From NCBI GenBank assembly GCA_017521485.1, contig JAFXCL010000005.1, positions 22,681-86,680 on the forward strand: DNA of 64,000 nucleotides, read 5' to 3'. The DNA comes from Oscillospiraceae bacterium (GTDB lineage Bacteria; Bacillota; Clostridia; Oscillospirales; Oscillospiraceae). The first letter of the stretch is position 1. Every line of letters starts with the position of its first letter. The notes beneath the pieces were generated by a model. That model did no database searches. It saw only the letters and a list, made by a program, of their open reading frames with translations, and had not been told where the DNA came from. Made by a program: the position numbers and the translations under genes. Of the stretch, positions 8,865 through 16,889 are shown one piece after another.

Positions 8865-8979
8865 AAGTCGAATTTTGTCAAAATGTTTGTTATTCTCTTG
8901 TTTTTGTGGAAAAATGTCTGATTTTGTCGAGCGATTGTTCTTGTTTTTCCTTGCAAAAGCGCCCGCATTATGCTAAATT
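8865..8979 (+). promoter_or_regulatory. spo0A promoter region with candidate 0A boxes
   Basis: TTGCAA (8951-8956) and TAAATT (8974-8979), 17 bp apart, form a plausible promoter. Near-matches to the Spo0A box TGTCGAA occur at 8866-8872 (AGTCGAA) and 8925-8931 (TGTCGAG), each 6/7. Another, TGTCGCA, lies at 8985-8991 just downstream. Autoregulation by Spo0A is known in other spore-formers. Here it is inferred from these imperfect sites only. Confidence 0.4.
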
Positions 8980-9065
8980 ATATTTGTCGCAACAAGGCAA
9001 GTCATTTTGATGCCGAAAATCAGGGGAATTTATCTTCAACCTTAAAATAGTCAGGAGAGGAAGTT

Positions 9066-9845
9066 ATGGACAAGCAAACCACCGTAATCATCGCAGACAA
9101 CTCAGAAGAATTTTGTAGCACACTGTCAGACAGCCTGCAGCGGTCCGAGGGTTTTCAGATATTGGGAACCGCCAACGATGGAGAACAGGCCGTTCGGATC
9201 GTCACCGAACGAAAGCCGGATATTCTTGTATTGGATATGATGCTGGCAAAAAAGGACGGGATCAGCGTCCTCAAAGCAATTGCCGGTCTCCAGCCGCGGC
9301 CCGTTGTGCTGGCTACATCCGGATTTATCACCGACTATGTGGCATCCGCTGCCGCTAACCTGGGCGTTCGGTATCTGATGCTCAAGCCCTGTGATATGAC
9401 TGCACTGGTAGAACGGCTGGAGGAGATCCGCGGCGGGGAGAGTCAGCGGAAAACCTTGGGTCGCAGCAACAGTCAGCCAAACATCGAAACACTGGTTACA
9501 AACATCATTCATGAAATCGGTGTTCCCGCCCACATCAAGGGCTATCAATATTTGCGGGAAGCGATTATCATCGCCGTAGAGGATATGGATGTGATCAACG
9601 CAATTACAAAAATTCTCTATCCACAGGTGGCAAAAACCTTCCAGACCACACCCAGCCGTGTGGAAAGAGCAATCCGCCACGCAATTGAGGTCGCCTGGGA
9701 TCGGGGTGATCTGGATACACTGCAAAGATTTTTCGGTTACACAGTATCAAATACAAAGGGTAAACCTACAAACAGTGAGTTCATCGCCCTGATCGCCGAC
9801 AAGCTTCAGCTCCAGCTGAAAGCCGCCGGAGCCGCAAATTTCTGA
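9066..9845 (+). CDS. spo0A: Spo0A, master regulator of sporulation
   Basis: A response regulator and transcription factor of 259 residues. The receiver domain (residues 5-120) keeps the acidic pocket (D11), the phosphoryl acceptor D57 in DILVLDMML and the conserved Lys in LMLKPCD. The C-terminal Spo0A_C domain includes [19 protein letters not shown] and the recognition-helix region [28 protein letters not shown] lies just before the ATG. The usual neighbour spoIVB is absent. An intact spo0A suggests a spore-forming lineage, but this gene alone does not prove sporulation. Confidence 0.97.
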   Translation: MDKQTTVIIADNSEEFCSTLSDSLQRSEGFQILGTANDGEQAVRIVTERKPDILVLDMMLAKKDGISVLKAIAGLQPRPVVLATSGFITDYVASAAANLGVRYLMLKPCDMTALVERLEEIRGGESQRKTLGRSNSQPNIETLVTNIIHEIGVPAHIKGYQYLREAIIIAVEDMDVINAITKILYPQVAKTFQTTPSRVERAIRHAIEVAWDRGDLDTLQRFFGYTVSNTKGKPTNSEFIALIADKLQLQLKAAGAANF

Positions 9846-9862
9846 TCCCACTATATTACAAA

Positions 9863-9901
9863 AGTGGCTTGAGTCGTTTGACTCAAGCCACTCTCGTTTT
9901 T
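9863..9901 (+). terminator. Rho-independent terminator of spo0A
   Basis: A perfect 13-bp stem (AGTGGCTTGAGTC at 9863-9875 with GACTCAAGCCACT at 9880-9892) has a GTTT loop and is followed by CTCGTTTTT. Confidence 0.9.
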
Positions 9902-9941
9902 GATTCGCCAAATCTTACCAATGGATCTGAAGCAACCTTAC

Positions 9942-11084
9942 TTAGAAGGATTTTTTCTTCCACAGAAACAAGCCGGTGATCAGGCCAGCAGCAATGGAAA
10001 CTACAGCCACAACCCATATAAGTGTGGAGCCGTCGGGCTTTGAATTCACTTCTCCATCTTCTTCGTCAAATGTATCCGATGCTTCCGTTTCGGTCTCTTC
10101 CGGATCAGCTTCGCCGCTAGTCACTTCGGTGGGATTCGTTTCCGTTGGTTCTGTCTCAACCGGTTCTGTTTCAACAGGTAGTGTATCCACAGGTTCTATT
10201 TCAGCAAGCTTTGTGTCCACAGGTTCTGTTTTGGCAGGCTTTGTGTCCACAGGTTCTGTTTCAGCAGGTCCGATTTCAGCAGGTTCTGTTTCAGCAGGTC
10301 CGATTTCAGCAGGTTCTGTTCCATTTGGTTGGTTTTTAGATTCTACAGTGCCTCTATAATAGCCACATTCTATACAATGCGTTCCATCGGGATAAATATA
10401 TATGTGAAAATGTCCACTATCTTTTAGCCTGCAGACAGTGCAAGCGACGTAATTGCCTGTAGCATTCCACGTCCAACTATGTGGCTCACTCATCGTTCTT
10501 CCGCAAGTACAGGACAAAACATGCCCTTTGTTAGATTGTGCGCCGTTATATGTCCACTGATGTTCACAGGGTCGTTCCCTGCCACAAACAGTGCATTTAT
10601 CATCGCTTCCATAGGTATGATCCTCTGTACCAATTGTACTGCAAGACGTGCATTTCATTTCGTGGCCAGAATCATAGGTTGCTCCTCCAACATACTGCAT
10701 AACATGTGTATGTGTTTCGTAACCGCAGACAGTGCAGACGCCCTCTCTCATACGATGGGTAACTGTTTCAGACTCACCACAACCGGTACAGACGACCGTA
10801 TGAAATTGTAAGTCGGCTTCTATACGCTGCCATTTATGTGTATGGAAATAATTGCCGCAGACAATGCAGATTTCTTCACTGTTAAAGGTATGGGGTTCGT
10901 CTTGTGTTTCATTGCAAGTAGTGCAAAACAGATAATGCCTATCCTTTTTAGCACTCAATGTTGTCCAGGTATGTACGTGTTCAGTTGTGCGCTCTGTTTC
11001 AGTAGCGAGTGCGGGCGTCACCATACTCAAAATCATGATAATCAGTAACACAGCACTGATAAACAGTTTCGTTCGATTCTGCAT
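9942..11084 (-). CDS. Cell-surface protein with Cys/His knuckle repeats
   Basis: A 380-residue exported protein of unknown function. Residues 1-28 form a signal peptide ending near ALA-TE. Residues 35-255 hold about seven loose repeats built on CxxC pairs followed by HTH/HxW segments (CTTCNE, CIVCGN, CTGCGE, CTVCGY, CTSCST, CTVCGR, CIECGY), which look like zinc-ribbon-type knuckles. Residues 262-330 are a TEP/GPAE-type stalk made of 5-residue repeats. A membrane helix (LIWVVAVVSIAAGLITGLFL) and KKKSF end the protein, as in a membrane anchor without LPxTG. GGAGG lies 6 nt before the chosen ATG. It is monocistronic. Metal binding is inferred from pattern only. Confidence 0.8.
   Translation of the reverse strand: MQNRTKLFISAVLLIIMILSMVTPALATETERTTEHVHTWTTLSAKKDRHYLFCTTCNETQDEPHTFNSEEICIVCGNYFHTHKWQRIEADLQFHTVVCTGCGESETVTHRMREGVCTVCGYETHTHVMQYVGGATYDSGHEMKCTSCSTIGTEDHTYGSDDKCTVCGRERPCEHQWTYNGAQSNKGHVLSCTCGRTMSEPHSWTWNATGNYVACTVCRLKDSGHFHIYIYPDGTHCIECGYYRGTVESKNQPNGTEPAEIGPAETEPAEIGPAETEPVDTKPAKTEPVDTKLAEIEPVDTLPVETEPVETEPTETNPTEVTSGEADPEETETEASDTFDEEDGEVNSKPDGSTLIWVVAVVSIAAGLITGLFLWKKKSF
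10147..10321. repeat. 15-bp tandem repeat encoding the stalk
   Basis: About eleven to twelve units alternate between GGTTCTGTTTCAGCA-like and GGTCCGATTTCAGCA-like sequence (plus-strand view), encoding TEPxx/IGPAE pentads on the minus strand. The last units are nearly identical, so copy number probably varies between strains. Confidence 0.85.
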
Positions 11085-11250
11085 TTCATTTCCTCCTTAT
11101 GTTGATATATGTATATACTACAATATTATTGTACTATGATCACTGCACCTCGTCAACAATAAGACAAGAAATCAGGCTTTTATAGGAATTTTGCTATTCT
11201 TTCTCTTATAGCTGTGAGGACCGTTGCGGTCATTAGCTCTGCGCAGAAGG

Positions 11251-11279
11251 TTGCATTTCTCCCTTACAATGGTTATAAT
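11251..11279 (+). promoter_or_regulatory. Sigma-A promoter for the thioesterase
   Basis: TTGCAT (11251-11256) and a perfect TATAAT (11274-11279) are separated by 17 bp, 30 bp before the start codon. Confidence 0.7.
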
Positions 11280-11308
11280 TATATAAAACCGCAAAAGAGG
11301 TAATGCAT

Positions 11309-11788
11309 ATGATTTTAAAAACCGTAGACGACTCCCGGGCAGAAACCGTCCATATTGTGCGCCCCAATCATCTCAACGCTGCAAACCGGCTTTTCGGCGG
11401 CGTTTTGATGCAGTGGATCGACGAAGTGGCAGGTATCGTTGCAAAAAGACACTCCAACTGCAAGGTCACCACCGTAGCAGTAGACAACCTGACCTTTCTC
11501 CACGGTGCTTATCAAAACGATATGATCGTCATTAAGGGAAAGCTGACCTGGGTAGGCTCTACTTCTATGGAAATATGCGTGGACACCTATGTGGAAACTC
11601 TGGACGGACAACGTATGCGGATCAACAATGCCCACTTTATAATGGTAGCATTGGATGAAAACGACAAGCCTGTACAGGTGCCCCGGCTGACCCTCCAGAC
11701 CGAGGACGAGCAACTGGCTTGGGCGCACGGAGAGGAACGCCGCCGCATCCGGATCCAGCGCAAAAAAGACAACCTGGACGGAATATAA
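11309..11788 (+). CDS. Acyl-CoA thioesterase, hotdog fold
   Basis: A YciA/YkhA-type acyl-CoA hydrolase of about 159 residues. The block NHLNAANRLFGGVLMQWIDEVAG carries the conserved catalytic Asp and the hotdog helix, and TVAVDNLTFLHG and GSTSMEICVDTYVE are further family blocks. It should hydrolyse CoA thioesters in the cytosol; the substrate is unknown. Two in-frame ATGs exist. AAGAGG at 11295-11300 is only 2 nt from the ATG at 11303 but 8 nt from the one at 11309, so I chose the latter. It is monocistronic with its own promoter and terminator. Confidence 0.9.
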   Translation: MILKTVDDSRAETVHIVRPNHLNAANRLFGGVLMQWIDEVAGIVAKRHSNCKVTTVAVDNLTFLHGAYQNDMIVIKGKLTWVGSTSMEICVDTYVETLDGQRMRINNAHFIMVALDENDKPVQVPRLTLQTEDEQLAWAHGEERRRIRIQRKKDNLDGI

Positions 11789-11811
11789 CAAAGGAATATC
11801 AAGAAATTACA

Positions 11812-11850
11812 CGCGAAAATGGATTCTATATCCATTTTCGCGATTTTCTT
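11812..11850 (+). terminator. Rho-independent terminator
   Basis: CGCGAAAATGGAT (11812-11824) pairs perfectly with ATCCATTTTCGCG (11830-11842), loop TCTAT, then ATTTTCTTTG. Confidence 0.8.
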
Positions 11851-11863
11851 TGTGATTTTAGCA

Positions 11864-11892
11864 TTGACAGTCAGGTCAAATCGCACTATAAT
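11864..11892 (+). promoter_or_regulatory. Consensus sigma-A promoter of the KDPG operon
   Basis: A perfect TTGACA (11864-11869) and a perfect TATAAT (11887-11892) are separated by exactly 17 bp. This is the best promoter in the window and implies strong expression unless repressed. The leader to the ATG is about 65 nt and contains a weak GACC/GGTC hairpin. Confidence 0.9.
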
Positions 11893-11964
11893 TATTTTAG
11901 CGAAATGGGCAATTTATGTTCCCATACATTATCATTAGACCTGATAGGGTCAGGAGGTAAAAAA

Positions 11965-12594
11965 ATGGATGTTTTAACCAGATTGGCAAACTCCATCGTT
12001 GTCCCCGTTGTGGTTCTGGACAAGGTTGAGGATGCTGTTCCCACCGCAAAGGCTATGGCTGCCGGCGGCGTGGACACTATGGAGATCACCTTCCGCACCG
12101 CTTGCGCTCCCGAGGCGATCAAGGCTGTTGCTGAGAACTGCCCCGAGGTTCTGGTGGGTGCCGGTACGATTGTAAATCTGGAGCAGTGCAAGCTGGCTGT
12201 GGAGATGGGCGCTAAGTTCATCGTTTCCCCCGGTTTCAGCGATGAAGTGGTTGGCTGGTGTGTGGAAAACGGTATTCCCGTTGCTCCCGGCTGTGTCACC
12301 CCCACTGAAATCATGGCTGCGCTGAAGCATGGCCTGAAGATGGTCAAGTTCTTCCCCGCCAATGTTTACGGCGGTCTGAACGCAATGAAGAACCTGTCTG
12401 CTCCCTTTGTGGGTCTGAAGTTCCTGCCCACCGGCGGTGTCAACTCCGGCAATATCAAGGAGTATGTGGACGCTCCCTTCATCCACGCCGTTGGCGGAAG
12501 CTGGGTCTGCCCCAAGGCGGACATTGCTGCCGGCAACTGGGATAAAATCACAAATCTGTGCCTGGAGGCCCGTAAGGCTGCCAAGGGCGAATAA
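11965..12594 (+). CDS. eda: KDPG aldolase (2-dehydro-3-deoxy-6-phosphogluconate)
   Basis: This enzyme cleaves 2-keto-3-deoxy-6-phosphogluconate to pyruvate and glyceraldehyde 3-phosphate, the last step of uronate degradation and the Entner-Doudoroff route. It has 209 residues. Family features are MEITFRT (catalytic Glu), VLVGAGTIV and MVKFFPA with the Schiff-base Lys. GGAGG at 11953-11957 and the ATG at 11965 fix the start. A longer in-frame extension lacks a ribosome site. A KDG kinase gene follows 26 bp later, which fits catabolism of hexuronates, for example from pectin. Confidence 0.95.
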   Translation: MDVLTRLANSIVVPVVVLDKVEDAVPTAKAMAAGGVDTMEITFRTACAPEAIKAVAENCPEVLVGAGTIVNLEQCKLAVEMGAKFIVSPGFSDEVVGWCVENGIPVAPGCVTPTEIMAALKHGLKMVKFFPANVYGGLNAMKNLSAPFVGLKFLPTGGVNSGNIKEYVDAPFIHAVGGSWVCPKADIAAGNWDKITNLCLEARKAAKGE

Positions 12595-12620
12595 TATAAT
12601 ACTGAAAGGAATTTTAAATT

Positions 12621-13649
12621 ATGGCAAAGATTATTACTTTCGGCGAGCTGATGCTCCGGTTGCAGCCCTATAACTACGAGCGTTTCGTACAGTGCGATCA
12701 CGTGGAGTTCACCTTCGGCGGCGGCGAAGCAAACGTTGCTGTTTCTCTGGCTAACTACGGTATGGACGTTGCTTATGTCACCAAGCTGCCTGCTCATGCA
12801 ATCGGTCAGGCTGCTGTCAACTCCCTGCGCCGCTACGGCGTAGACACCTCCCTGATCGTCCGTGGCGGCGACCGTGTAGGTATCTACTTCAACGAGAAGG
12901 GTGCTTCCCAGCGTGGCAGCGTCTGCATCTACGACCGTGCTCACTCTGCAATTCAGCAGGCTACCGCCGCTGACTTCGATTGGGACAAGATTTTCGATGG
13001 CGCCGAGTGGTTCCATTTCACCGGCATCACTCCGGCACTGGGCGAAAATGTCGTTGAGATCTGCAAGGAAGCCTGTAAGGCTGCCAAGGCCCGCGGCATC
13101 AAGATCTCCTGTGACTTGAACTACCGCGGCAAGCTGTGGACCCGCGATCAGGCCCGGGCTGCTATGACTGAGCTGTGTCAGTATGTTGACGTGTGCATCT
13201 CCAACGAAGAGGATGCCAAGGACGTATTCGGCATTGAAGCGGAAGCTACCGACATCTACGGTGGCAGCCTGAACCACGAAGGCTACAAGTCCGTTGCTAA
13301 GCAGCTGGCTGATAAGTTCGGCTTTGAGATGGTTGCGATCACCCTGCGTGAGAGCCACTCCGCATTTGACAACGGCTGGAGCGCAATGCTGTATAACGTT
13401 GCCAAGGACGAGTACTGCTTCTCCAAGAAATATGACCTGCACATCATCGACCGCGTTGGCGGCGGTGACTCCTTCGGCGGCGGCTTGATCTACTCCCTGA
13501 TGAACGGTAAGGACACCCAGGCAGCTGTTGAGTTCGCTGTTGCTGCATCCGCTCTGAAGCACTCCATTGAGGGCGACTACAACATGGTTACTGTGGCTGA
13601 AGTTGAGAAGCTGGCTGGCGGCGACGGTTCCGGCCGTATCCAGAGATAA
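12621..13649 (+). CDS. kdgK: 2-keto-3-deoxygluconate kinase, PfkB family
   Basis: A ribokinase/PfkB-family sugar kinase of 342 residues. The N-terminal FTFGGGEANVAVSLANYG and the C-terminal ATP/anion-hole motif DRVGGGDSFGGGL with the catalytic-base Asp are clear. The second motif position is Gly instead of the common Ala, which I believe is usual in this KDG kinase subgroup. It should phosphorylate KDG to KDPG, the substrate of the aldolase encoded just upstream. AAAGGAATT precedes the ATG. Specificity is inferred from the gene pair. Confidence 0.9.
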   Translation: MAKIITFGELMLRLQPYNYERFVQCDHVEFTFGGGEANVAVSLANYGMDVAYVTKLPAHAIGQAAVNSLRRYGVDTSLIVRGGDRVGIYFNEKGASQRGSVCIYDRAHSAIQQATAADFDWDKIFDGAEWFHFTGITPALGENVVEICKEACKAAKARGIKISCDLNYRGKLWTRDQARAAMTELCQYVDVCISNEEDAKDVFGIEAEATDIYGGSLNHEGYKSVAKQLADKFGFEMVAITLRESHSAFDNGWSAMLYNVAKDEYCFSKKYDLHIIDRVGGGDSFGGGLIYSLMNGKDTQAAVEFAVAASALKHSIEGDYNMVTVAEVEKLAGGDGSGRIQR

Positions 13650-13658
13650 GAGGTTGCT

Positions 13659-13949
13659 ATGGAAGATAAGGAGCTCCTGCAGGAGGAAGAATCCTCCCTG
13701 CTGACCCTGACTGACGAAAACGGCGTGGAAACAGAATTTGAGTTTCTAGACTGCATTGTTTACAATGAGGTTGAGTATCTGGTTTTGATCCCCGCCCAAG
13801 AAGATGCCAATGAGATCGTGATCCTGGAAGTCCAGAGTGTGGACGAGGAAAACGAAAACTATGTAGCAATCGACGATGAGAATATTCTCAACGCAGTCTA
13901 CGACATCTTCAAAGAGCGTTATAAAGACGTTCTGACCTTCGAGGACTAA
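13659..13949 (+). CDS. DUF1292 (YrzB-like) acidic protein
   Basis: A 96-residue, strongly acidic protein with the DUF1292 pattern: LLTLTDENGVETEFEFLD, YLVLIP and EEVxxVDEExEN-like acidic segments. The function of the family is not known. It starts 9 bp after kdgK with AAGAGGTTGCT before the ATG and may be co-transcribed with the KDPG genes, although related proteins usually sit in other contexts. A strong terminator follows immediately. Confidence 0.85.
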   Translation: MEDKELLQEEESSLLTLTDENGVETEFEFLDCIVYNEVEYLVLIPAQEDANEIVILEVQSVDEENENYVAIDDENILNAVYDIFKERYKDVLTFED

Positions 13950-13951
13950 GC

Positions 13952-13982
13952 AAAAAGGGCGTGCCGCCGGCACGCCCTTTTT
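13952..13982 (+). terminator. Rho-independent terminator (near symmetrical)
   Basis: AAAAAGGGCGTGCC (13952-13965) pairs with GGCACGCCCTTTTT (13969-13982) around a GCC loop. A heptad repeat is attached directly to its T-run. Confidence 0.9.
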
Positions 13983-14014
13983 AATGCAAAATGCAAAGTG
14001 CATAATGCAAAATG
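13983..14014. repeat. Heptad repeat copy on a terminator
   Basis: AATGCAAAATGCAAAGTGC continues as ATAATGCAAAATG. It has the same 7-bp periodic sequence as at 1952, 2122, 5949 and 26988, in direct orientation after a terminator T-run. No companion hairpin is found on its far side. Confidence 0.75.
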
Positions 14015-14024
14015 ATTTTATTGT

Positions 14025-14200
14025 GACGATATAGGACTTAGGTCTATAACCTGACCCACTGCAAGTGGTTTACCGCTTGACAGGGTGGCTACGCCACGTG
14101 GACGATAAGGACTCGCAAATTAAGGTGTCGCGCCGTCAAGCCGTCGCGACCAACAGTCCACCGGACTGTTGTGATTTACATTATTCGAGTCCTTATCTTC
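14025..14200. other. Multi-hairpin element with partial copies of the tRNA-Val 3' end
   Basis: A 12-bp inverted pair, GATAAGGACTCG (14104-14115) and CGAGTCCTTATC (14186-14197), encloses two further stems: GTCGCG/CGCGAC (14127-14132, 14145-14150) and a perfect CAACAGTCC-ACC-GGACTGTTG (14151-14171). Two smaller hairpins lie to the left (14056-14068 and 14085-14097). Segments 14025-14038 and 14098-14115 copy 14-17 bases of the complement of the neighbouring tRNA-Val T-arm and acceptor end. Short open frames here look spurious. Confidence 0.55.
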
Positions 14201-14207
14201 CGAGACC

Positions 14208-14243
14208 AAAAAGAAACCACACCTTTTGGTGTGGTTTCTTTTT
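14208..14243. terminator. Symmetrical terminator after tRNA-Val
   Basis: AAAAAGAAACCACACC (14208-14223) pairs perfectly with GGTGTGGTTTCTTTTT (14228-14243) around TTTT. On the minus strand it ends the tRNA transcript, and its last base coincides with the encoded CCA. Confidence 0.88.
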
Positions 14244-14319
14244 GGTGGACGATATAGGACTCGAACCTATGACCTTCCGCACGTCAAGCGGATGCTCTAG
14301 CCAGCTGAGCTAATCGTCC
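14243..14319 (-). tRNA. tRNA-Val (GAC anticodon)
   Basis: A complete 77-nt cloverleaf with encoded CCA. The acceptor stem GGACGAT/ATCGTCC, D-stem GCTC/GAGC, anticodon stem TCCGC/GCGGA and T-stem ATAGG/CCTAT around TTCGAGT all pair without mismatch. The anticodon loop TTGACGT gives anticodon GAC, which reads GUC and GUU (valine). The discriminator base is A. Confidence 0.95.
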
Positions 14320-14398
14320 AAAGGCGAGTGTCATTATAGCAAAGGGACTGTTGCTTGTCAAGCCTTTTTTCAAAATAAAGTGAAATTCCATCAAAACC

Positions 14399-14530
14399 GT
14401 AGGGGTGATTGGCGAATCGCCCGCATCCATGTGATTGTATGCCAAAGTTTTAGGGACGATGTAGGCATCGTCCCCTACACACAGGGAACGACCTTAATCG
14501 TAGGGGCGGATGCCCACATCCGCCCGTTGC
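14399..14530. repeat. Cluster of GTAGGGG hairpin elements
   Basis: Three units lie in a stretch with no gene: GTAGGGGTGATTGGCGAATC running to CGCCCGC (14399-14424), a GGGACGATG/CATCGTCCCCTAC unit (about 14452-14477), and GTAGGGGCGGATGCCCACAT running to CCGCCCG (14500-14525). Arm sequences differ between units but each is self-complementary. Confidence 0.7.
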
Positions 14531-14557
14531 AAGATTGGGAAAACACAATATAAAAAA

Positions 14558-14782
14558 TCAAATCGGTGTGAATACAAACCTCTGAATGATTCCGTCACAA
14601 GTGGCATAGACCGTAGCGGAACCGTCTGCCCCCTGTTCGCAGGATACATTCTCTGCTTTTCCTTTTAAGTACATCCGGACATAGCTTTCAGGATCATCGG
14701 TCTCCACTTCCTCAAAAAAGATATCCCGCATCTGGTTGTTGGGGCATAAATTTTTAATTTCCCATACCATTTCGTATTCCAT
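14558..14782 (-). CDS. Small hypothetical protein (74 aa)
   Basis: I do not recognise this family. GGAGG (complement of 14790-14794) lies 7 nt before the ATG, which supports a real gene. The 74 residues are acidic and soluble with no signal peptide or membrane segment. They start MEYEMVWEIKNLCPNNQMRD and end in a strand-rich QRFVFTPI. Two Cys are present, in NLCPNN and VSCEQG. It is isolated between repeat clusters. Confidence 0.65.
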   Translation of the reverse strand: MEYEMVWEIKNLCPNNQMRDIFFEEVETDDPESYVRMYLKGKAENVSCEQGADGSATVYATCDGIIQRFVFTPI

Positions 14783-14848
14783 ATCCCATCCTCCTTTTGA
14801 ATATATTATACTACACTTATCCGCTACTGCAAACTATTTTTCCCTTGC

Positions 14849-14875
14849 GTAGGGCGGGGCTTGCTCCCGCCCTAC
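14849..14875. repeat. GTAGGGCGGG/CCCGCCCTAC hairpin
   Basis: Perfect 10-bp arms (14849-14858 and 14866-14875) enclose GCTTGCT. It is the same sequence type as the long inverted repeat at 18283-18353. Confidence 0.7.
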
Positions 14876-14960
14876 ATAGCCAAAATCTCTTTTGTTTTCC
14901 AAAGAATATCTTGACAAATCCTGTCCTTTTTTGGATAATTAGGTTGTTTCTGCAAAGGAA

Positions 14961-16094
14961 GTGAGAACAACGAATCATTTACACTTACACCGGGGATTTG
15001 GCAGCTTTGTGAAGAAAAACGCAGTGATGGTGATAGCCATGATCGCCGCAATCATCACCTGCTTTTTTGTACCCCCGGACAAGGCTTATCTTGCCTATTT
15101 TGATGTAAAGACACTGACCTGTCTATTTTGCGTGCTGGCGGTAGTCTGCGCCCTGAAAAACATCAATTTCTTTTATATTCTGGCGAAAAAGCTCATACAG
15201 GTATTTGGTAATGCCCGGATTTGTATTCTTGCATTGGTATACATTACATTCATCGGCTCTATGCTCATTGCCAACGATATGGCACTATTAACGTTTCTGC
15301 CCCTGGGTACTTATGTAATGGTCACCACCGGCAAAAATAAGTATATGGCATTTACCTTTATTATGCAGAATATTGCGGCAAACCTAGGCGGTATGCTCAC
15401 CCCCTTTGGCAACCCCCAGAACCTTTACCTGTACACCAAGTTTCAGATCCCCACTGTGGAATTTATGGGAATTATGGCAGCGCCCTTTATCTTGGCGATC
15501 GGGCTCATTACCCTGTGCTGTATCCTCTTTGTAAAGCCGGAGCCCTTCGAGCTGAAGGACGAAAAAGTCTCCCTGCCGGTAGGACGTTCTATTGTGTATC
15601 TACTACTGTTTCTGTTGGCGATCGCCATTGTTTTCCGGGGGATTCCCTACGGAGTAGGTCTGATCGTCATTCCTTTTGTTTTGCTGTTTATGGACCGGAA
15701 AGCGCTGAAAATGGTGGACTATCCCCTGCTGCTGACCTTCGTATTTTTCTTTGTGTTTTCCGGAAATATGGCACGGATCGAAGGGGTGCGGCGGCTTTTC
15801 TCTTTCCTTTTGGAGAAAAACACCTTGCTGTTCTCTGTGCTGTCCTGTCAGGTCATCAGCAATGTGCCCTCGGCAATATTGCTCTCCCAATTTACAGAAA
15901 ACTACAAGCACCTTTTGCTGGGCGTGAACATCGGTGGCGTGGGCACACTGATCGCATCTCTTGCCAGCCTGATCACCTACCGGGAGTACAGCAAACAGAA
16001 TACAGGCAAGACCGGCCCTTACATTTTGCTTTTCTCCGCCTTTAATTTTGCTTTTCTGATTATAATGGCGGCCTTTAGCCTGCTCTTTCAATAA
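14961..16094 (+). CDS. SLC13/CitT-like anion permease
   Basis: A polytopic inner-membrane protein of 377 residues with about ten hydrophobic helices, belonging to the ion-transporter (SLC13, CitT/ArsB/NhaD) superfamily. Two re-entrant blocks carry the family signature: SMLIANDMALLTFLP with NLGGMLTPFGNPQN, and QVISNVPSAILLSQF. The second half repeats the topology of the first. A dicarboxylate or another organic anion is the likely substrate. The only in-frame start upstream of the first helix is GTG 14961, whose AAAGGAA abuts the codon, so the true start is uncertain. The YwaF-like gene follows 24 bp later. Confidence 0.8.
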   Translation: MRTTNHLHLHRGFGSFVKKNAVMVIAMIAAIITCFFVPPDKAYLAYFDVKTLTCLFCVLAVVCALKNINFFYILAKKLIQVFGNARICILALVYITFIGSMLIANDMALLTFLPLGTYVMVTTGKNKYMAFTFIMQNIAANLGGMLTPFGNPQNLYLYTKFQIPTVEFMGIMAAPFILAIGLITLCCILFVKPEPFELKDEKVSLPVGRSIVYLLLFLLAIAIVFRGIPYGVGLIVIPFVLLFMDRKALKMVDYPLLLTFVFFFVFSGNMARIEGVRRLFSFLLEKNTLLFSVLSCQVISNVPSAILLSQFTENYKHLLLGVNIGGVGTLIASLASLITYREYSKQNTGKTGPYILLFSAFNFAFLIIMAAFSLLFQ

Positions 16095-16118
16095 ATATTA
16101 TCACTGGGAGGGATTTTT

Positions 16119-16889
16119 ATGGAACTGTGGACAGCGGAACACGCAAAAACGCTCCTGCCTGCCCTGGCAGTTATGCTGGTGCTTGCGTGGGTGCTCCAGC
16201 GGGTGATTGGAAATAAATCTCACAAGATTCGCATGATCCCCATTCAGGTGATCGCCTGTCTTTTGCTGCTGTTGGAGCTGGGCAAGCAGGCAGTGTCTCT
16301 GGCACATGGGTACGATCTGTACCACCTGCCCTTTCACTTCTGCTCTCTGTTTATTTTTATGCTGCCGCTGATGGCATTCTACAAAGGAAAACACAAGCAG
16401 ACCGTTTATGCCATTACTGCTTCCCTGTGTATGGCAGTGTGTGCGCTGATGCTGATCTACCCTGCCCTCATTTACAGCGATGGCAACATCCGGGAGTTTT
16501 TTACCAATTACATATCTTTCCACACCGTCGCATTTCACAATCTGGTGATGCTCTCAGCGATCTTGATCCCGGTGCTGAAATTACACGAACCTGCCAAAAA
16601 GGGAGAGCATAAAGCTATTGTTTTGTTTATGCTGGGCTTCTGCACGGTTTCTGCTGTGATGGCACAGCTGCTGAAAACCAATTTCAATAACTTCTACCGC
16701 TGTAATATCCCGCCGCTGGAGACTGTCCGTCAGATCGTGGAAACCGCCTGGGGCAGTGTACCGGCAATGCTTCTGTATGTATTGATCGTAACGATTCTGG
16801 ATATTTTATTTGTCCTGGGCTCCTATCGGCTGTACCTTCTGGTGCGGCGTATCAGTCAGAAAGAAAAAGCATATACCAAATATTTGTAG
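16119..16889 (+). CDS. YwaF/TMEM164-like integral membrane protein
   Basis: A 256-residue protein with about seven membrane helices. The segment YHLPFHFCSLFIFMLPLMAF and the later SFHTVAFHNLVML fit the YwaF (TIGR02206/TMEM164-like) family, whose bacterial role is unknown. GGGAGGGA lies 8-13 nt before the ATG. It is probably co-transcribed with the permease upstream. The stop codon TAG (16887-16889) is part of the GTAGGGG end of a repeat element, so the reading frame now ends in inserted DNA and the native C terminus may have been different. Confidence 0.8.
   Translation: MELWTAEHAKTLLPALAVMLVLAWVLQRVIGNKSHKIRMIPIQVIACLLLLLELGKQAVSLAHGYDLYHLPFHFCSLFIFMLPLMAFYKGKHKQTVYAITASLCMAVCALMLIYPALIYSDGNIREFFTNYISFHTVAFHNLVMLSAILIPVLKLHEPAKKGEHKAIVLFMLGFCTVSAVMAQLLKTNFNNFYRCNIPPLETVRQIVETAWGSVPAMLLYVLIVTILDILFVLGSYRLYLLVRRISQKEKAYTKYL

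Noticed and set aside
10147-10321. Short direct repeats as a possible CRISPR array
   Set aside because: Units are 15 bp, contiguous with no spacers, and in frame within a coding sequence that they extend as pentapeptides.
14065-14313. 82-codon frame over the hairpin array and tRNA-Val region
   Set aside because: It runs through inverted repeats and into the antisense of a perfect tRNA; no ribosome site.
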